This document shows, piece by piece, positions 17,347 through 26,153 of a stretch of 64,000 nucleotides of DNA. The number at the start of each line of letters is the position of its first letter. Position 1 is the stretch's first letter. Origin of the DNA: Antarcticimicrobium luteum (GTDB taxonomy: Bacteria > Pseudomonadota > Alphaproteobacteria > Rhodobacterales > Rhodobacteraceae); the NCBI RefSeq assembly GCF_004358185.1, contig NZ_SMUV01000074.1, positions 248,001 to 312,000 of the forward strand, in the 5' to 3' direction. The notes below the pieces were generated by a model. The model did not search any database, was not told the DNA's origin, and was given only the letters and a program-made list of their open reading frames with translations. Made by a program: the position numbers and the translations under genes.

Positions 17347-18843
17347 ATGACCCGTCCGCTTTTCGAAGTGACACCCAATACCTGGGATTTTCTGAAGCTG
17401 CCGATGATCACGCCCACGGGGTTCCGTGAATACGATGCGCGCTGGAAATACCCCGAAGAGATCAACCTGCCCGGCGTCACCGCCCTGGGCCTGGGGCTGG
17501 GCACCCAGATGCGCCGCCGCGGCATCAGGCCGGAAATCGCGGTGGGCAACGATTACCGCGACTATTCGCTCGCGATCAAGAACGCGCTGGTCCTGGGGCT
17601 GATGCAGGCGGGCATCCACGTCAAGGATATCGGCCCGGCGGTCTCGCCCATGGCCTATTTTGCGCAGTTTCATCTGGATGTGCCCGCCGTCGCCATGGTC
17701 ACCGCCAGCCACAACCCGAACGGCTGGACCGGGGTCAAGATGGGCTTTGAGCGGCCGCTGACCCATGGCCCCGACGAGATGGCCGAACTGAAAGAGATCG
17801 TTCTGTCGGGCCATGGCGCGCAGGCGCCCGGCGGCGGCTATGAATTCGTCGAGGGCGTGAAAGAGGCCTATCTCGACGATCTCGTCGGCGATTTCAGAAT
17901 GACCCGCAAGCTCAAGGTCGTCTGCGCCACCGGCAACGGCACCGCCAGCGCCTTTGCGCCCGAGCTGTTCGAGCGCATCGGCGTCGAGGTGGTGCCCAGC
18001 CACAACGACCTCGACTACACCTTCCCCAACTACAACCCGAACCCCGAAGACATGCACATGCTGCACGACATGGCCGAGACCGTGCTGTCGACCGGCGCCG
18101 ACCTGGCGCTGGGTTTCGACGGCGACGGCGACCGCTGCGGCGTGGTCGATGACGAGGGCGAAGAGATCTTTGCCGACAAGGTGGGCGTGATCATGGCCCG
18201 CGACCTGGCCAAGCTTTATCCCAATTCGACCTTTGTCGCGGATGTGAAATCCACCGGGCTGTTCGCCTCGGACCCGGAGCTGAAAAAGTACGGCGTCAAG
18301 GCGGATTACTGGAAAACCGGGCATTCCCACATGAAGCGCCGTGTCAAGGAGATCGGCGCGCTGGCGGGGTTCGAGAAATCCGGCCACTACTTCCTCGCCG
18401 AGCCGATCGGGCGCGGCTATGACTGCGGCATGCGGGTGGCGGTCGAGATCTGCAAGCTGATGGAGCGCAACCCCGACAAGTCGATGTCGGACCTGCGCAA
18501 GGCGCTGCCGAAAACCTGGTCGACCCCGACCATGTCGCCCTATTGCGCCGACACCGAGAAATACGATGTGCTGGAGCGGCTGGTGCAGAAACTGGTCGCC
18601 AAGGCCGAGGCGGGCGAGACCGTCGCCGGTCGCGCCATCAAGGAGGTGGTGACGGTGAACGGCGCGCGGGTGATCCTCGACAACGGCTCCTGGGGGTTGG
18701 TGCGGGCAAGCTCCAACACCCCGAACCTTGTCGTGGTCTGCGAAAGCGCCGAGAGCGAGGAAGAGATGCGCGCCATCTTCACCGATATCGACACGGTGAT
18801 CCGCTCCGAGCCCTCGGTCGGCGATTACGACCAGCGGATCTGA
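17347..18843 (+). CDS. Phosphomannomutase/phosphoglucomutase
   Basis: A 498-residue alpha-D-phosphohexomutase. The catalytic phosphoserine is Ser121 in TASHNPNG, the Mg-binding loop is GFDGDGDRCG (about residue 257), the sugar loop is GFEKSGHYF and the C-terminal phosphate-binding loop ends RASSNTPNL. It interconverts hexose 6- and 1-phosphates and so feeds GDP-mannose or UDP-glucose for the polysaccharide made by this cluster. It is 19 bases behind kdsA, in the same operon. AlgC/ManB-type naming would be possible; which substrate dominates cannot be told. Confidence 0.92.
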   Translation: MTRPLFEVTPNTWDFLKLPMITPTGFREYDARWKYPEEINLPGVTALGLGLGTQMRRRGIRPEIAVGNDYRDYSLAIKNALVLGLMQAGIHVKDIGPAVSPMAYFAQFHLDVPAVAMVTASHNPNGWTGVKMGFERPLTHGPDEMAELKEIVLSGHGAQAPGGGYEFVEGVKEAYLDDLVGDFRMTRKLKVVCATGNGTASAFAPELFERIGVEVVPSHNDLDYTFPNYNPNPEDMHMLHDMAETVLSTGADLALGFDGDGDRCGVVDDEGEEIFADKVGVIMARDLAKLYPNSTFVADVKSTGLFASDPELKKYGVKADYWKTGHSHMKRRVKEIGALAGFEKSGHYFLAEPIGRGYDCGMRVAVEICKLMERNPDKSMSDLRKALPKTWSTPTMSPYCADTEKYDVLERLVQKLVAKAEAGETVAGRAIKEVVTVNGARVILDNGSWGLVRASSNTPNLVVVCESAESEEEMRAIFTDIDTVIRSEPSVGDYDQRI

Positions 18844-19001
18844 CCCTGCCGGCCGGGCGCCCGACACCCGATCGGCGCGCCCGGATCAATCCTCTTGAAT
18901 TGAGCATTTGAACAGAGAAGAAACGAAGGCCAGCCGCCTCCTTCTCTTCAAAAATAGTCGCGCCGCAGGCACGCGCGCCGCAAGGCGCGTTCCCCGCCGC
19001 C

Positions 19002-20924
19002 TCAGTTCCCGCCCAACAGCTTCTTGAGCTGTTTCGCCGCCTCATCCTCCAACCGGTCCTTGATCGCCTCCTCGGCGTTCTGGCCATCCTCGATGGTCAG
19101 GTTCAGCTTTTCCTGCAGCTTTTCCTTTGCCCTCTGCTCCAGCTTGTCCTTCTGTTCCTCCAGCCGCGCCTTGCTGGCGGCGTCCAGATCGGGGCGAAAG
19201 CGCGGGTTGGACCACGGGCCGGTGACGCGCATCGGGACCTGAAGCCCGGCGCTGTCCGTGCCCTCGAAGGCGGTCGGCGTGATCAGATAGTCCAGATCGC
19301 GGGCGCCGATCCCGATGCGCCCCGAACCTGCAACCTTGAAGCTGGAGAGCAGCAACAGCAGATCCTCGTTGCGCAGATTGCCGCCCTCGATCCGGTAGCT
19401 TGCGGTCAGGCTGTCGAACACCGTGGTGCCGCCGGTCACCGCGCCCGAGCGGAACAGCTTGTCCAGATCGATGCCCGAGATCACGCCGCGCCCGACCGAG
19501 AGGTTGCCCTGGCCGGAAAGGCTGCGCATGATCGCATCCATCGAGGCGCCAGAGCCCAGAAACTCCACACTGGCCGTCCCCTTGCCCGACAGCCGCTCGA
19601 TTCCCGCCAGATCGCGGAGCAGCGCGGTCATATCCACATTTTCGGCCTTCAGATCGCCGCGCAGCGAAAGCCCCTTGCGTCCGTTGGCAACCAACTGGCC
19701 GCGCAGGCTGCCGCCAAAGATCGTGGCCGGCTGCAGCTTGAGCACCGCGCGCGAGCGCTCCAGCGTCAGGCTCGCCTCGGTCGGCCCCAGCCTGATCGAG
19801 CCGGTGTCGATGCCCTGCGCGCTCAGCCTGACCGAACCGTCGAACAGTCCCAGCGCGCCGGCGTCGATCGGGGCCGTGGACCATCCGGCCTCCGCACCGC
19901 CGCCGCCCGATCCGCCGGCCCCGCCCAGCGCCGACAGATCCAGCGCCCCGGCCGAAAGCTCGGCGATCACCGTCGGCGTTGCGGCCAGCGTCACGTCGGC
20001 CGCCCCGGTGATCCGGTTCTGGTCCAGCACAAGCGTCATGTCGCGCAACGACAGACGGCCATCGGTGGTAAAGGTGGCCTCGGCCGACAATCCGGCCGAT
20101 CGGCCCGCCCCCTTGGGCAGATCCACCGCGCCCAGTCCGAGGGCCGCCATCAGCGCGGCGGTGTCCGGGCTTTCGGCGGTGACGCGGCCGGCGGCATCGC
20201 CCGCGATGCTGGCCCGACCGTCAAAGCCCAGCCTGGCCTTGCCCACAGCGGCGCTCGCCGTCAGCGGCACCACCTTGCCCGCCAGCAGCCCCTGCATCGC
20301 GCCGATCCGCGCCGAAAGCTCGATCACAGCGCCGTTCTGGCTGAGCCGCGCCGTCAGATCCGCCGCGTCCTGCCCCTGCGGCCAGTCCAGATTCAGGTCG
20401 AGCGGCCCCAGCGTCACCGGTGCCGCCCCGGCATCGGAATAAAACAGCCGCGCACCAGTCAGCTCCAGCCGGTCCAGCGTAACCGGGGCGGCAGCATTGC
20501 CCTCAGTTCCCGCAGTGCCCCCTGTGCCGGCCGCCGCCGCGTTGGCAAAGACCCAGTTGCCCAGCCCGTCGGCGCGGGTGGTCAGGTTCAGCACCGGCTG
20601 CCGCGCCACGATCCGCGTCACCCGCATGGTGCCGCCGATCAGCGCCCGCGCGTCCACCCCGATGGCCAGCCCGTCGGCCCGCAACAGCGGCTCCGCGCCG
20701 GCCCAGTCCGCATTGGCCAGCGTCACCGGTCCGGTCTCGGCCCCCAACACCGGCCAGAGTGAGACCCTGACGCCGCCTTCGATACGCACCGCGCGCCCGG
20801 TCTGCGCCTCGATCTGGTCGGCGGCGATCTGCGCGATGCGCTCGGACGGCAGGAACAGAACCCCCACCACAGCCAGGGCCGCCGCCGCCACCACGATCCC
20901 GATGATGCGAAAGATCCATTTCAT
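19002..20924 (-). CDS. AsmA family protein
   Basis: A 640-residue protein with one N-terminal membrane helix ([22 protein letters not shown]), followed by an AsmA N-terminal domain ([20 protein letters not shown]) and a C-terminal AsmA-like repeat-rich beta region, the extended bridge-like fold proposed to move lipids between the inner and outer membranes. The C-terminal 50 residues are a charged, Lys/Glu-rich coiled coil ending [10 protein letters not shown]. The ATG at 20924 gives the membrane anchor. It is a single gene on this strand, divergent from rimO. Confidence 0.88.
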   Translation of the reverse strand: MKWIFRIIGIVVAAAALAVVGVLFLPSERIAQIAADQIEAQTGRAVRIEGGVRVSLWPVLGAETGPVTLANADWAGAEPLLRADGLAIGVDARALIGGTMRVTRIVARQPVLNLTTRADGLGNWVFANAAAAGTGGTAGTEGNAAAPVTLDRLELTGARLFYSDAGAAPVTLGPLDLNLDWPQGQDAADLTARLSQNGAVIELSARIGAMQGLLAGKVVPLTASAAVGKARLGFDGRASIAGDAAGRVTAESPDTAALMAALGLGAVDLPKGAGRSAGLSAEATFTTDGRLSLRDMTLVLDQNRITGAADVTLAATPTVIAELSAGALDLSALGGAGGSGGGGAEAGWSTAPIDAGALGLFDGSVRLSAQGIDTGSIRLGPTEASLTLERSRAVLKLQPATIFGGSLRGQLVANGRKGLSLRGDLKAENVDMTALLRDLAGIERLSGKGTASVEFLGSGASMDAIMRSLSGQGNLSVGRGVISGIDLDKLFRSGAVTGGTTVFDSLTASYRIEGGNLRNEDLLLLLSSFKVAGSGRIGIGARDLDYLITPTAFEGTDSAGLQVPMRVTGPWSNPRFRPDLDAASKARLEEQKDKLEQRAKEKLQEKLNLTIEDGQNAEEAIKDRLEDEAAKQLKKLLGGN

Positions 20925-21039
20925 CGCCTTGCCCCCTGCCCGCTCTTGCGCCCAGCTTACCCCCTGCGCCGCGTGGTGCAATCGCGCCGACGCGTTTTGC
21001 CCCCTTTGCAGGGCGCGCGCGCGCCTTTATATGCGCTCA

Positions 21040-22434
21040 ATGACATCCAATCCGCCCAATCTGCGCCCCGACCTCGCCCCCAAAGCCCGCCTAGGCGACC
21101 GCCCCCGCGCCGGCCAGCCCAATATCGGCATGGTGTCGCTGGGCTGTCCCAAGGCGCTGGTGGACAGCGAGCGGATCCTGACCCGGCTGCGCGCCGAGGG
21201 CTATGGCGTGTCGCCCGATTACCAGGGCGCCGACGCGGTGATCGTGAACACCTGCGGTTTTCTCGACAGCGCCAAGGCGGAATCGCTGGAGGCCATCGGC
21301 GAGGCGCTGCGCGAAAACGGCAAGGTGATCGTCACCGGCTGCCTGGGCGCCGAGCCCGACTATATCCGCGAACACCACCCTCGCATCCTGGCGGTGACCG
21401 GCCCGCATCAATACGAGCAGGTGCTGGACGCGGTCCACGCCGCGGTGCCGCCCGACCCTGACCCCTTCGTCGACCTTCTGCCGGCGGCGGGGGTGAAGCT
21501 GACGCCGCGCCATTTCAGCTATGTGAAGATCTCCGAGGGCTGCAATCACAAGTGCAGGTTCTGCATCATCCCCGACATGCGCGGGCGGCTGCAATCGCGC
21601 CCGGCGCATGCGGTGCTGCGCGAAGCCGAGAAGCTGGTCGAGGCCGGGGTTCGGGAACTGCTGGTTATCTCACAGGATACAAGTGCTTACGGGCTGGATC
21701 GAAAGTATGATTCCAACCTGTGGAAAAACCGCGAGGTCCGCAGCCACATCACCGATCTGTCGCGCGAACTGGGGCAACTCGGCGCCTGGGTCCGGCTGCA
21801 TTACGTCTATCCCTATCCGCATGTGCGCGAGTTGATCCCGCTGATGGCTGACCCGGACAACGGTCTGCTGCCCTATCTGGACATCCCGTTCCAGCACGCC
21901 CATCCCGATACGCTCAAGCGCATGGCGCGGCCGGCGGCGGCGGCCAGGACGCTGGACGAGATTGCCGCCTGGCGCGCGATCTGCCCGGACATCACCCTGC
22001 GCTCGACCTTCATCGTCGGCTATCCCGGCGAGACGGAGGCGGAATTCCAGACCCTTCTGGACTGGATGGACGAGGCGCAACTGGACCGGGTGGGTTGTTT
22101 TCAATACGAAAATGTCGCCGGTGCCCGGTCGAACGAATTGCCCGACCATGTCCCGGACGAGATCAAGCAGGAGCGTTGGGACCGCTTCATGGAAAAGGCG
22201 CAGGCCATCTCGGCAGCCAAACTCGCCGCCAAAGTGGGCACCACCTGCGAGGTGATCGTCGACGAGGTGGACGGTGAGGCCGCCACCTGCCGCACCAAAT
22301 CCGACGCGCCGGAGATCGACGGCAATCTTTTCATCGACGAGGGTTTCGAGGGGCTGGCCGCCGGGGATATCGTCACTGTCGAGGTGGACGAGGCCGGAGA
22401 GTATGATCTGTGGGGCCGAATTTTGAAACGATAG
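21040..22434 (+). CDS. rimO: Ribosomal protein S12 methylthiotransferase
   Basis: A 464-residue radical-SAM enzyme that adds a methylthio group to the conserved Asp of ribosomal protein S12. The N-terminal UPF0004 domain carries Cys36, Cys72 and Cys101 (second Fe-S cluster). The radical-SAM triad CNHKCRFC is at 168-175, and a TRAM domain is at the C-terminus. It is distinguished from MiaB by [11 protein letters not shown] and [13 protein letters not shown] 21040 ([13 protein letters not shown]) matches relatives; ATG 21031 is an in-frame alternative. Confidence 0.95.
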   Translation: MTSNPPNLRPDLAPKARLGDRPRAGQPNIGMVSLGCPKALVDSERILTRLRAEGYGVSPDYQGADAVIVNTCGFLDSAKAESLEAIGEALRENGKVIVTGCLGAEPDYIREHHPRILAVTGPHQYEQVLDAVHAAVPPDPDPFVDLLPAAGVKLTPRHFSYVKISEGCNHKCRFCIIPDMRGRLQSRPAHAVLREAEKLVEAGVRELLVISQDTSAYGLDRKYDSNLWKNREVRSHITDLSRELGQLGAWVRLHYVYPYPHVRELIPLMADPDNGLLPYLDIPFQHAHPDTLKRMARPAAAARTLDEIAAWRAICPDITLRSTFIVGYPGETEAEFQTLLDWMDEAQLDRVGCFQYENVAGARSNELPDHVPDEIKQERWDRFMEKAQAISAAKLAAKVGTTCEVIVDEVDGEAATCRTKSDAPEIDGNLFIDEGFEGLAAGDIVTVEVDEAGEYDLWGRILKR

Positions 22435-22616
22435 ACGCAGGGTTATCCACAGGCTGGACCCCTTGGATACTCAAAAGCCAACAATTTGGCAGATCTTCCC
22501 CAATTCGTCCCGGGATCCGTAAACTCCCCTCGCGCACCGATGATGTGCGGCGCTGCGCATTGACGCGCGGGGGACCGGGCGGCAGCCTTCGATCAGCCAC
22601 CGGACAGGAGCCAGAA

Positions 22617-22859
22617 ATGACCGACGTGCCCAAGATCGCGCAAAAAGCCCCCTACCCCGTCGAGGTCGAAGCCGGAAAAACCTATTTCTGGTGCGCCTGC
22701 GGGCTCAGTGCGAAACAGCCCTTCTGCGACGGCAGCCACAAGGACACCGGCCTCAGCCCGGTGAAATTCACTGCCGAAGAAGACCGCAAGGCCTTCTTTT
22801 GCGGCTGCAAGGCCACCTCCGGCCAGCCGTTTTGCGACGGAACCCACTCGAAACTTTAA
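22617..22859 (+). CDS. Dual CDGSH iron-sulfur domain protein
   Basis: An 80-residue protein with two complete CDGSH motifs, each Cys-x-Cys-x8-Cys-x3-His: CACGLSAKQPFCDGSH and CGCKATSGQPFCDGTH. Each should bind a 2Fe-2S cluster with 3-Cys/1-His ligation, as in MitoNEET-like class III proteins; one chain therefore holds two clusters. A role in electron or cluster transfer is inferred from the family. The ATG at 22617 follows AGGAG. It lies between rimO and the DUF6455 cluster. Confidence 0.92.
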   Translation: MTDVPKIAQKAPYPVEVEAGKTYFWCACGLSAKQPFCDGSHKDTGLSPVKFTAEEDRKAFFCGCKATSGQPFCDGTHSKL

Positions 22860-22882
22860 CCATCTGAGGCTGAACGGAAATT

Positions 22883-22908
22883 AGCGCCCGCCGCTCAGTG
22901 CGGGCGCT
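22883..22908. terminator. Hairpin between CDGSH gene and DUF6455 gene
   Basis: AGCGCCCGC/GCGGGCGCT makes a perfect 9-bp stem with an 8-base loop across the converging 3' ends. On the minus strand it is followed by AATTTCC. It probably terminates the DUF6455 transcripts and may serve both directions. Confidence 0.6.
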
Positions 22909-23182
22909 GGATCTGGCGCAGCTCGTCGAGGATCGGCGCATGGGCGCAATAGGCGGGCGGCAGCGCCGGCCAGTCGGTCTGTGTCGCCAGCCAGACCTCG
23001 CACGTCCCGCGGCGGTCGCAACTCTGGCACCGGGCGATCATGTCATTGTATTGCGCCGGTTTCAGGTGACCCGCGGCCATGGCACGGGCCAAGTTGACCC
23101 CCGCCACCCGCGCGACCGACCGGGTCAGCCAGAAATGGCGATCCATCGCCTCCATCTCTTCGGTTTGACATCCACCATCCAT
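22895..23182 (-). CDS. DUF6455-family small Cys protein (copy 1)
   Basis: A 95-residue soluble protein with the pattern C-x2-C-x5-C-x2-W-L and a fourth Cys 13 residues later (CQSCDRRGTCEVWL...AYC), shared with the next two genes. Function is unknown; a four-Cys metal or Fe-S site is plausible. Its AAGGAGG ribosome site overlaps the end of copy 2, whose stop lies one base before this start, so copies 2 and 1 are coupled. The N-terminus MDGGCQTEEMEAMDRH adds a fifth Cys. It is the last gene of the minus-strand run. Confidence 0.8.
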   Translation of the reverse strand: MDGGCQTEEMEAMDRHFWLTRSVARVAGVNLARAMAAGHLKPAQYNDMIARCQSCDRRGTCEVWLATQTDWPALPPAYCAHAPILDELRQIQRPH

Positions 23183-23183
23183 C

Positions 23184-23465
23184 TTACTTTCCTCCTTCCG
23201 CGCGCGCCGGGGTGCGGGACCGCAAGTCCCTGAAAGGCTGCCGGTTCGGACAGCTCGCAGGGGCACAGGGGACAGTTTCGTGACGGTCGAGCCAAGCACC
23301 ACAGTTCCCGGCCCAAGCGCAGCCGCGGCAGGTTCGCACCATCGCGGCCCAGTCCGCCTGGCTGAGCGCGCCGGCCTCATAGGCGCCGACCAGATCCGTT
23401 CCGGTGGCCATGGCCATACGTTCGATCAGCCGGACATGGTCCATGAGTCGCCCCAACACTGCCAT
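23184..23465 (-). CDS. DUF6455-family small Cys protein (copy 2)
   Basis: A 93-residue protein with the same motif (CRGCAWAGNCGAWL...ASCPN) plus one extra Cys (VPCAP). The N-terminal half, LMDHVRLIERMAMATGTDL, is predicted helical and aligns with those of copies 1 and 3. The C-terminus is basic (RSRTPARAEGGK). The start at 23465 has an AGGAGAT site. It is placed between copies 3 and 1 on the minus strand. No function is known to me. Confidence 0.8.
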   Translation of the reverse strand: MAVLGRLMDHVRLIERMAMATGTDLVGAYEAGALSQADWAAMVRTCRGCAWAGNCGAWLDRHETVPCAPASCPNRQPFRDLRSRTPARAEGGK

Positions 23466-23541
23466 CGTTCATCTCCTGTTTCCGGACCCATACGGTGCGC
23501 AGGCGCGCTCCCGGGATCGCAGCTCCTGAATAAAACCTGCG

Positions 23542-23817
23542 TCACAGCCGCCCTGCTTCGGGCGCGGCGGCACGCAGGCGGGCCATCAGATCGCGATTGC
23601 GGCAATATCCGGGGGCGGCCCGTGCCCCGACCCGCATCGCCAGCCAGGAGGTGCAGTGCGCCGGACCGGCGCAGCCGGTGCAGCGCAGCACCGCATCCGA
23701 GATCTCATCAACCGTCAGCCGCCCCGACAGCGCGGCCTCTTCCAGATCAATGCCCAGCGCGCCGGCCATCCGGTCCAACAGCGCGGCGTGGTGTTTGAGC
23801 GTTTCGCGGTCTTGCAT
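23542..23817 (-). CDS. DUF6455-family small Cys protein (copy 3)
   Basis: A 91-residue protein, the first of the three paralogues in transcription order. The motif is CTGCAGPAHCTSWL...GYCRN, and the N-terminus LKHHAALLDRMAGALGIDLEE is helical. The start has a strong AAGGAGGG site. It lies 72 bases downstream of the IMPACT gene and may be read from the M48 protease promoter. Divergence among the three copies is substantial outside the Cys/Trp framework, so the duplication is not recent. Confidence 0.8.
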   Translation of the reverse strand: MQDRETLKHHAALLDRMAGALGIDLEEAALSGRLTVDEISDAVLRCTGCAGPAHCTSWLAMRVGARAAPGYCRNRDLMARLRAAAPEAGRL

Positions 23818-23889
23818 CCCGAAGCCCTCCTTGGCCGGTGTTCACCACAACAGCCTAGCAAAAACGCCACCCCGGCCCTTTGACACAAG

Positions 23890-24267
23890 TCAACCGTCGG
23901 AAAGCCCGGTTTGCTCCAGATAGGCACGCACCGCATCCTGGACCCGGCGGAACCTGTCGCCGCCCAGTTTCTTGCCGCCATACCAGCGGGTTACAACAAT
24001 CAGGTGATTGTCCAGCCCGGCCCGCTCCAGCATCCGCAGGATCACCATACCGGCGCCCGCCTCGCCGTCGTCGGCCTTGAGCGCGCCGGTCGGCAACAGC
24101 GCGGCCCAGGTATTGTGAGTGGCCCTGGCATAGGCGCGGTCGATCTTGAGCGCGGCCAGGACGGCGTCGATCTCGGCCCGGCATTGCACTGGCGCACCGC
24201 TGACCGCATAGCGCGAGCCGCGATCGCTCAGGACCACGCCGAGGCGGGTCAGCGCGGGTCCGCTCAT
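23890..24267 (-). CDS. IMPACT/YigZ-family protein, short form
   Basis: A 125-residue protein with the IMPACT (UPF0029) N-terminal domain: ATHNTWAALL, KADDGEAGAGM and VVTRWYGGKKLGGDRF align with the AyRi, DDGEpsGTAG and RYyGGikLG blocks of YigZ. YigZ proteins are about 200 residues with a second ferredoxin-like domain; that domain is absent here. The start overlaps the M48 protease stop by ATGA. The cellular role of the family in bacteria is unsettled; a ribosome- or RNA-related function is inferred from eukaryotic IMPACT. Confidence 0.82.
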   Translation of the reverse strand: MSGPALTRLGVVLSDRGSRYAVSGAPVQCRAEIDAVLAALKIDRAYARATHNTWAALLPTGALKADDGEAGAGMVILRMLERAGLDNHLIVVTRWYGGKKLGGDRFRRVQDAVRAYLEQTGLSDG

Positions 24268-24962
24268 CCCGCCAGCCCCGGCCCCTGCAGGACGCGCATG
24301 GTTTGCTGCACCACCCGGACCCGCGCCGCGTTCGGCGGGTGGGTGCCAAGGAACCGGTCCCCCGGATCGGGCAGCCGGGCGAAATACTCGGCCCCGCGCA
24401 GCGGATCGAACCCGGCATGATAGGCGATCACGGTGCCCAGGTGATCCGCCTCCAGCTCGAAATCCTTGGAATAGCTGCGCGCGCCCACCGCCGCGCCCAG
24501 TTCCTGCGCCCGGATCACCGCCTCGGGGCTGGCCCCGTCCAGCGTGGCAAGCCCGCCGAAAATGGCCGCCCCGGCGGCGGCATGACGCGCCTGCCGATCC
24601 AGATGGCCCAGAATGTGATGCGCCGTCTCGTGACTAAGGACAAAGGCCAGTTCATCGGCGTTGCGGGTGCTGTCGATCAGCGCGACGGTGAACAGAATCA
24701 CCGGCCGCCCCCGACTGTCGACGGTCTGAAAGGCGTTGGGCTGATCCCCCGGATCGGGGTCGACGCGGATGATGAAATCGCAACTCACATCGCTGGTGCG
24801 GCTTGCGCATTCGCGCTCGGCCACCGGCTCGACCGCCGCGACCACCTGACCAAAGGCCCGCCGGGCGCGCAGCACCTCCTCCGGCAGCGCCGTGCCGGGG
24901 GGCGGCGCGGCCGCGCAGCCCGCGACAAAAAGCAGGGCCAACATCATCAGAATGCGTCGCAT
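24264..24962 (-). CDS. M48 family metalloprotease, lipoprotein
   Basis: A 232-residue secreted zinc protease. A lipoprotein signal ends in LFVAGC (Cys16), predicting a membrane-anchored periplasmic protein. The zinc site is HETAH (residues 111-115), with the third ligand in ELEADHLG (about 170). TFLGTHP near the end resembles the M48 S-x-H-P element (FLGTHPPN). Related BepA/LoiP proteases act in outer-membrane protein quality control. It is coupled to the IMPACT gene by ATGA. The frame is open upstream, but ATG 24962 gives the signal peptide. Confidence 0.9.
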   Translation of the reverse strand: MRRILMMLALLFVAGCAAAPPPGTALPEEVLRARRAFGQVVAAVEPVAERECASRTSDVSCDFIIRVDPDPGDQPNAFQTVDSRGRPVILFTVALIDSTRNADELAFVLSHETAHHILGHLDRQARHAAAGAAIFGGLATLDGASPEAVIRAQELGAAVGARSYSKDFELEADHLGTVIAYHAGFDPLRGAEYFARLPDPGDRFLGTHPPNAARVRVVQQTMRVLQGPGLAG

Positions 24963-25104
24963 CGCAGGGGGCCTCTTTCCCGGTTCACCCGGGCCGAGCT
25001 TATCACAGCGCCCCGGCGCCGCCAGCCCCGGTCCCGGCGTTCGCCCCAAGCCGCGGCGCGCAAAGCTGCTTGCATTGGCGCACGCGCGGCGGCACAGTTT
25101 GTCC

Positions 25105-25356
25105 ATGTTTACCATCGAGCACGAATTCGACGCCACGGTCATCACCCTGATCGACGAGGGCAAACGCCCCCTGCAGGAGGACGTGACCATCAATGCCTTT
25201 GCCGAATGCGTGACGGTCGAACAGCTCGATCCGCGCACCGACCGGGTGCAGATGGTTACCTTTTCGCCCGAGCAACTGCGCGATCTGGCCGCCGCGCTGG
25301 ACCTGCCCGAGGGGGTCTATCAGCTGCGCGAGGCGCCGACCGATCAGGACGGATAG
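25105..25356 (+). CDS. Conserved small acidic protein of unknown function
   Basis: An 83-residue acidic protein (EHEFDATVITLIDEGKRPLQ, then FSPEQLRDLAAALDLPEGVY). There are no Cys motifs, membrane segments or known domain that I recognise. Codon use is like that of neighbouring genes. The ATG at 25105 has no clear ribosome site. It is divergent from the M48 gene and convergent with the DUF167 gene. I have the impression that similar proteins occur in other Rhodobacteraceae, but this was not tested. Confidence 0.65.
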   Translation: MFTIEHEFDATVITLIDEGKRPLQEDVTINAFAECVTVEQLDPRTDRVQMVTFSPEQLRDLAAALDLPEGVYQLREAPTDQDG

Positions 25357-25401
25357 GGCCGCGGTCCACGCACGCGCCTGCCAACCCCGCTCCCCGGTGG
25401 C

Positions 25402-25677
25402 TCAGCCCAGAAAAACAAACACCTTGTCGCGCGCGGTCTGCCCGCGGCGCAACTCCAGCCGCGACGGCGCGACCCCCATCGCGGCGGCGAGCAGGGCCTG
25501 CACGGCGGCATTGGCCTTGCCGTTTTCGGGGGCCACGGTGACCGTGGCGCGCAGGGTGTCGCCATCACGCGTCAGGCTGGTGCGCGCCGCCTTTGGGGAG
25601 ACGCGCAGGGCGATCTCGGCGCCCGGGTGCGCCAGATCGGAAAGGTCGGGTAGATCACGGATCTTTGGTTTCGCCAT
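25402..25677 (-). CDS. DUF167 (YggU, UPF0235) family protein
   Basis: A 91-residue single-domain protein. The family motif VSPKAART...ENGKANAAVQALLAAAMGV...LRRGQTARDKVF is clear; the NGKAN segment and the G-x-x-x-R-x-K end are the most conserved parts of the YggU fold. Function is unknown. The start at 25677 follows AGGGGC. The convergent small acidic gene ends 45 bases away. The lipoprotein gene lies upstream on the same strand. Confidence 0.88.
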   Translation of the reverse strand: MAKPKIRDLPDLSDLAHPGAEIALRVSPKAARTSLTRDGDTLRATVTVAPENGKANAAVQALLAAAMGVAPSRLELRRGQTARDKVFVFLG

Positions 25678-25724
25678 GCCCCTCTATACCGCCCGGGCGG
25701 GGGCGAGGACCAGAGCGGTCTCGG

Positions 25725-25934
25725 TCAGAATTCATGCCCACGCGGGCCGCTGAAATACGTGCGCCGCGCCGCACGTTCGGCGGCGGTCCTGCCCGGTGCC
25801 GGCGGCGCCCCGACAAAGGCGCCCTGGCCGAGCGCGGGGTCAGGGGCATGCGCAGGCTCCGGCGCGGGTCCGCCCGGCGGGGTGCAGGCCGCCAGACCAA
25901 CCGTCAAACCGATCGCCAGGATGATGTCGCGCAT
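25725..25934 (-). CDS. Small Pro-rich lipoprotein
   Basis: A 69-residue protein with a lipoprotein signal (IILAIGLTVGLAAC, Cys17) and a Pro/Ala-rich mature part. The tail TAAERAARRTYFSGPRGHEF is the only distinctive part. No function can be assigned. It is probably attached to the outer or inner membrane and is transcribed toward the DUF167 gene. Confidence 0.6.
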   Translation of the reverse strand: MRDIILAIGLTVGLAACTPPGGPAPEPAHAPDPALGQGAFVGAPPAPGRTAAERAARRTYFSGPRGHEF

Positions 25935-26153
25935 GTCATCTCCGTCCGTCGGGCGCGCAAGACAGCGCCCCGTCGTCTTGTTTTATCACCCCCAGGGCCG
26001 CGCGGCGCCGCACAATCTCGTGAAGGCATGGCGCGCGAAGGCCGGGCGCGGGAACGGGCCTGGAAACAGCCGCAGCTTTCGCGCGGATTTGCCCTTGAAA
26101 CTCCTCCCGCCCGCCCTGAGATTGGGGGAGACAAATGTAAACAGGTTTCACAT

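Noticed and set aside
18853-18884. Inverted repeat after the phosphohexomutase gene
   Set aside because: Eight pairs with a 16-base loop and no T-run; too weak to call.
22443-22451. Perfect DnaA-box 9-mer TTATCCACA downstream of rimO
   Set aside because: A single isolated box without AT-rich element, dnaA/parB neighbours or further boxes; expected by chance at about this frequency.
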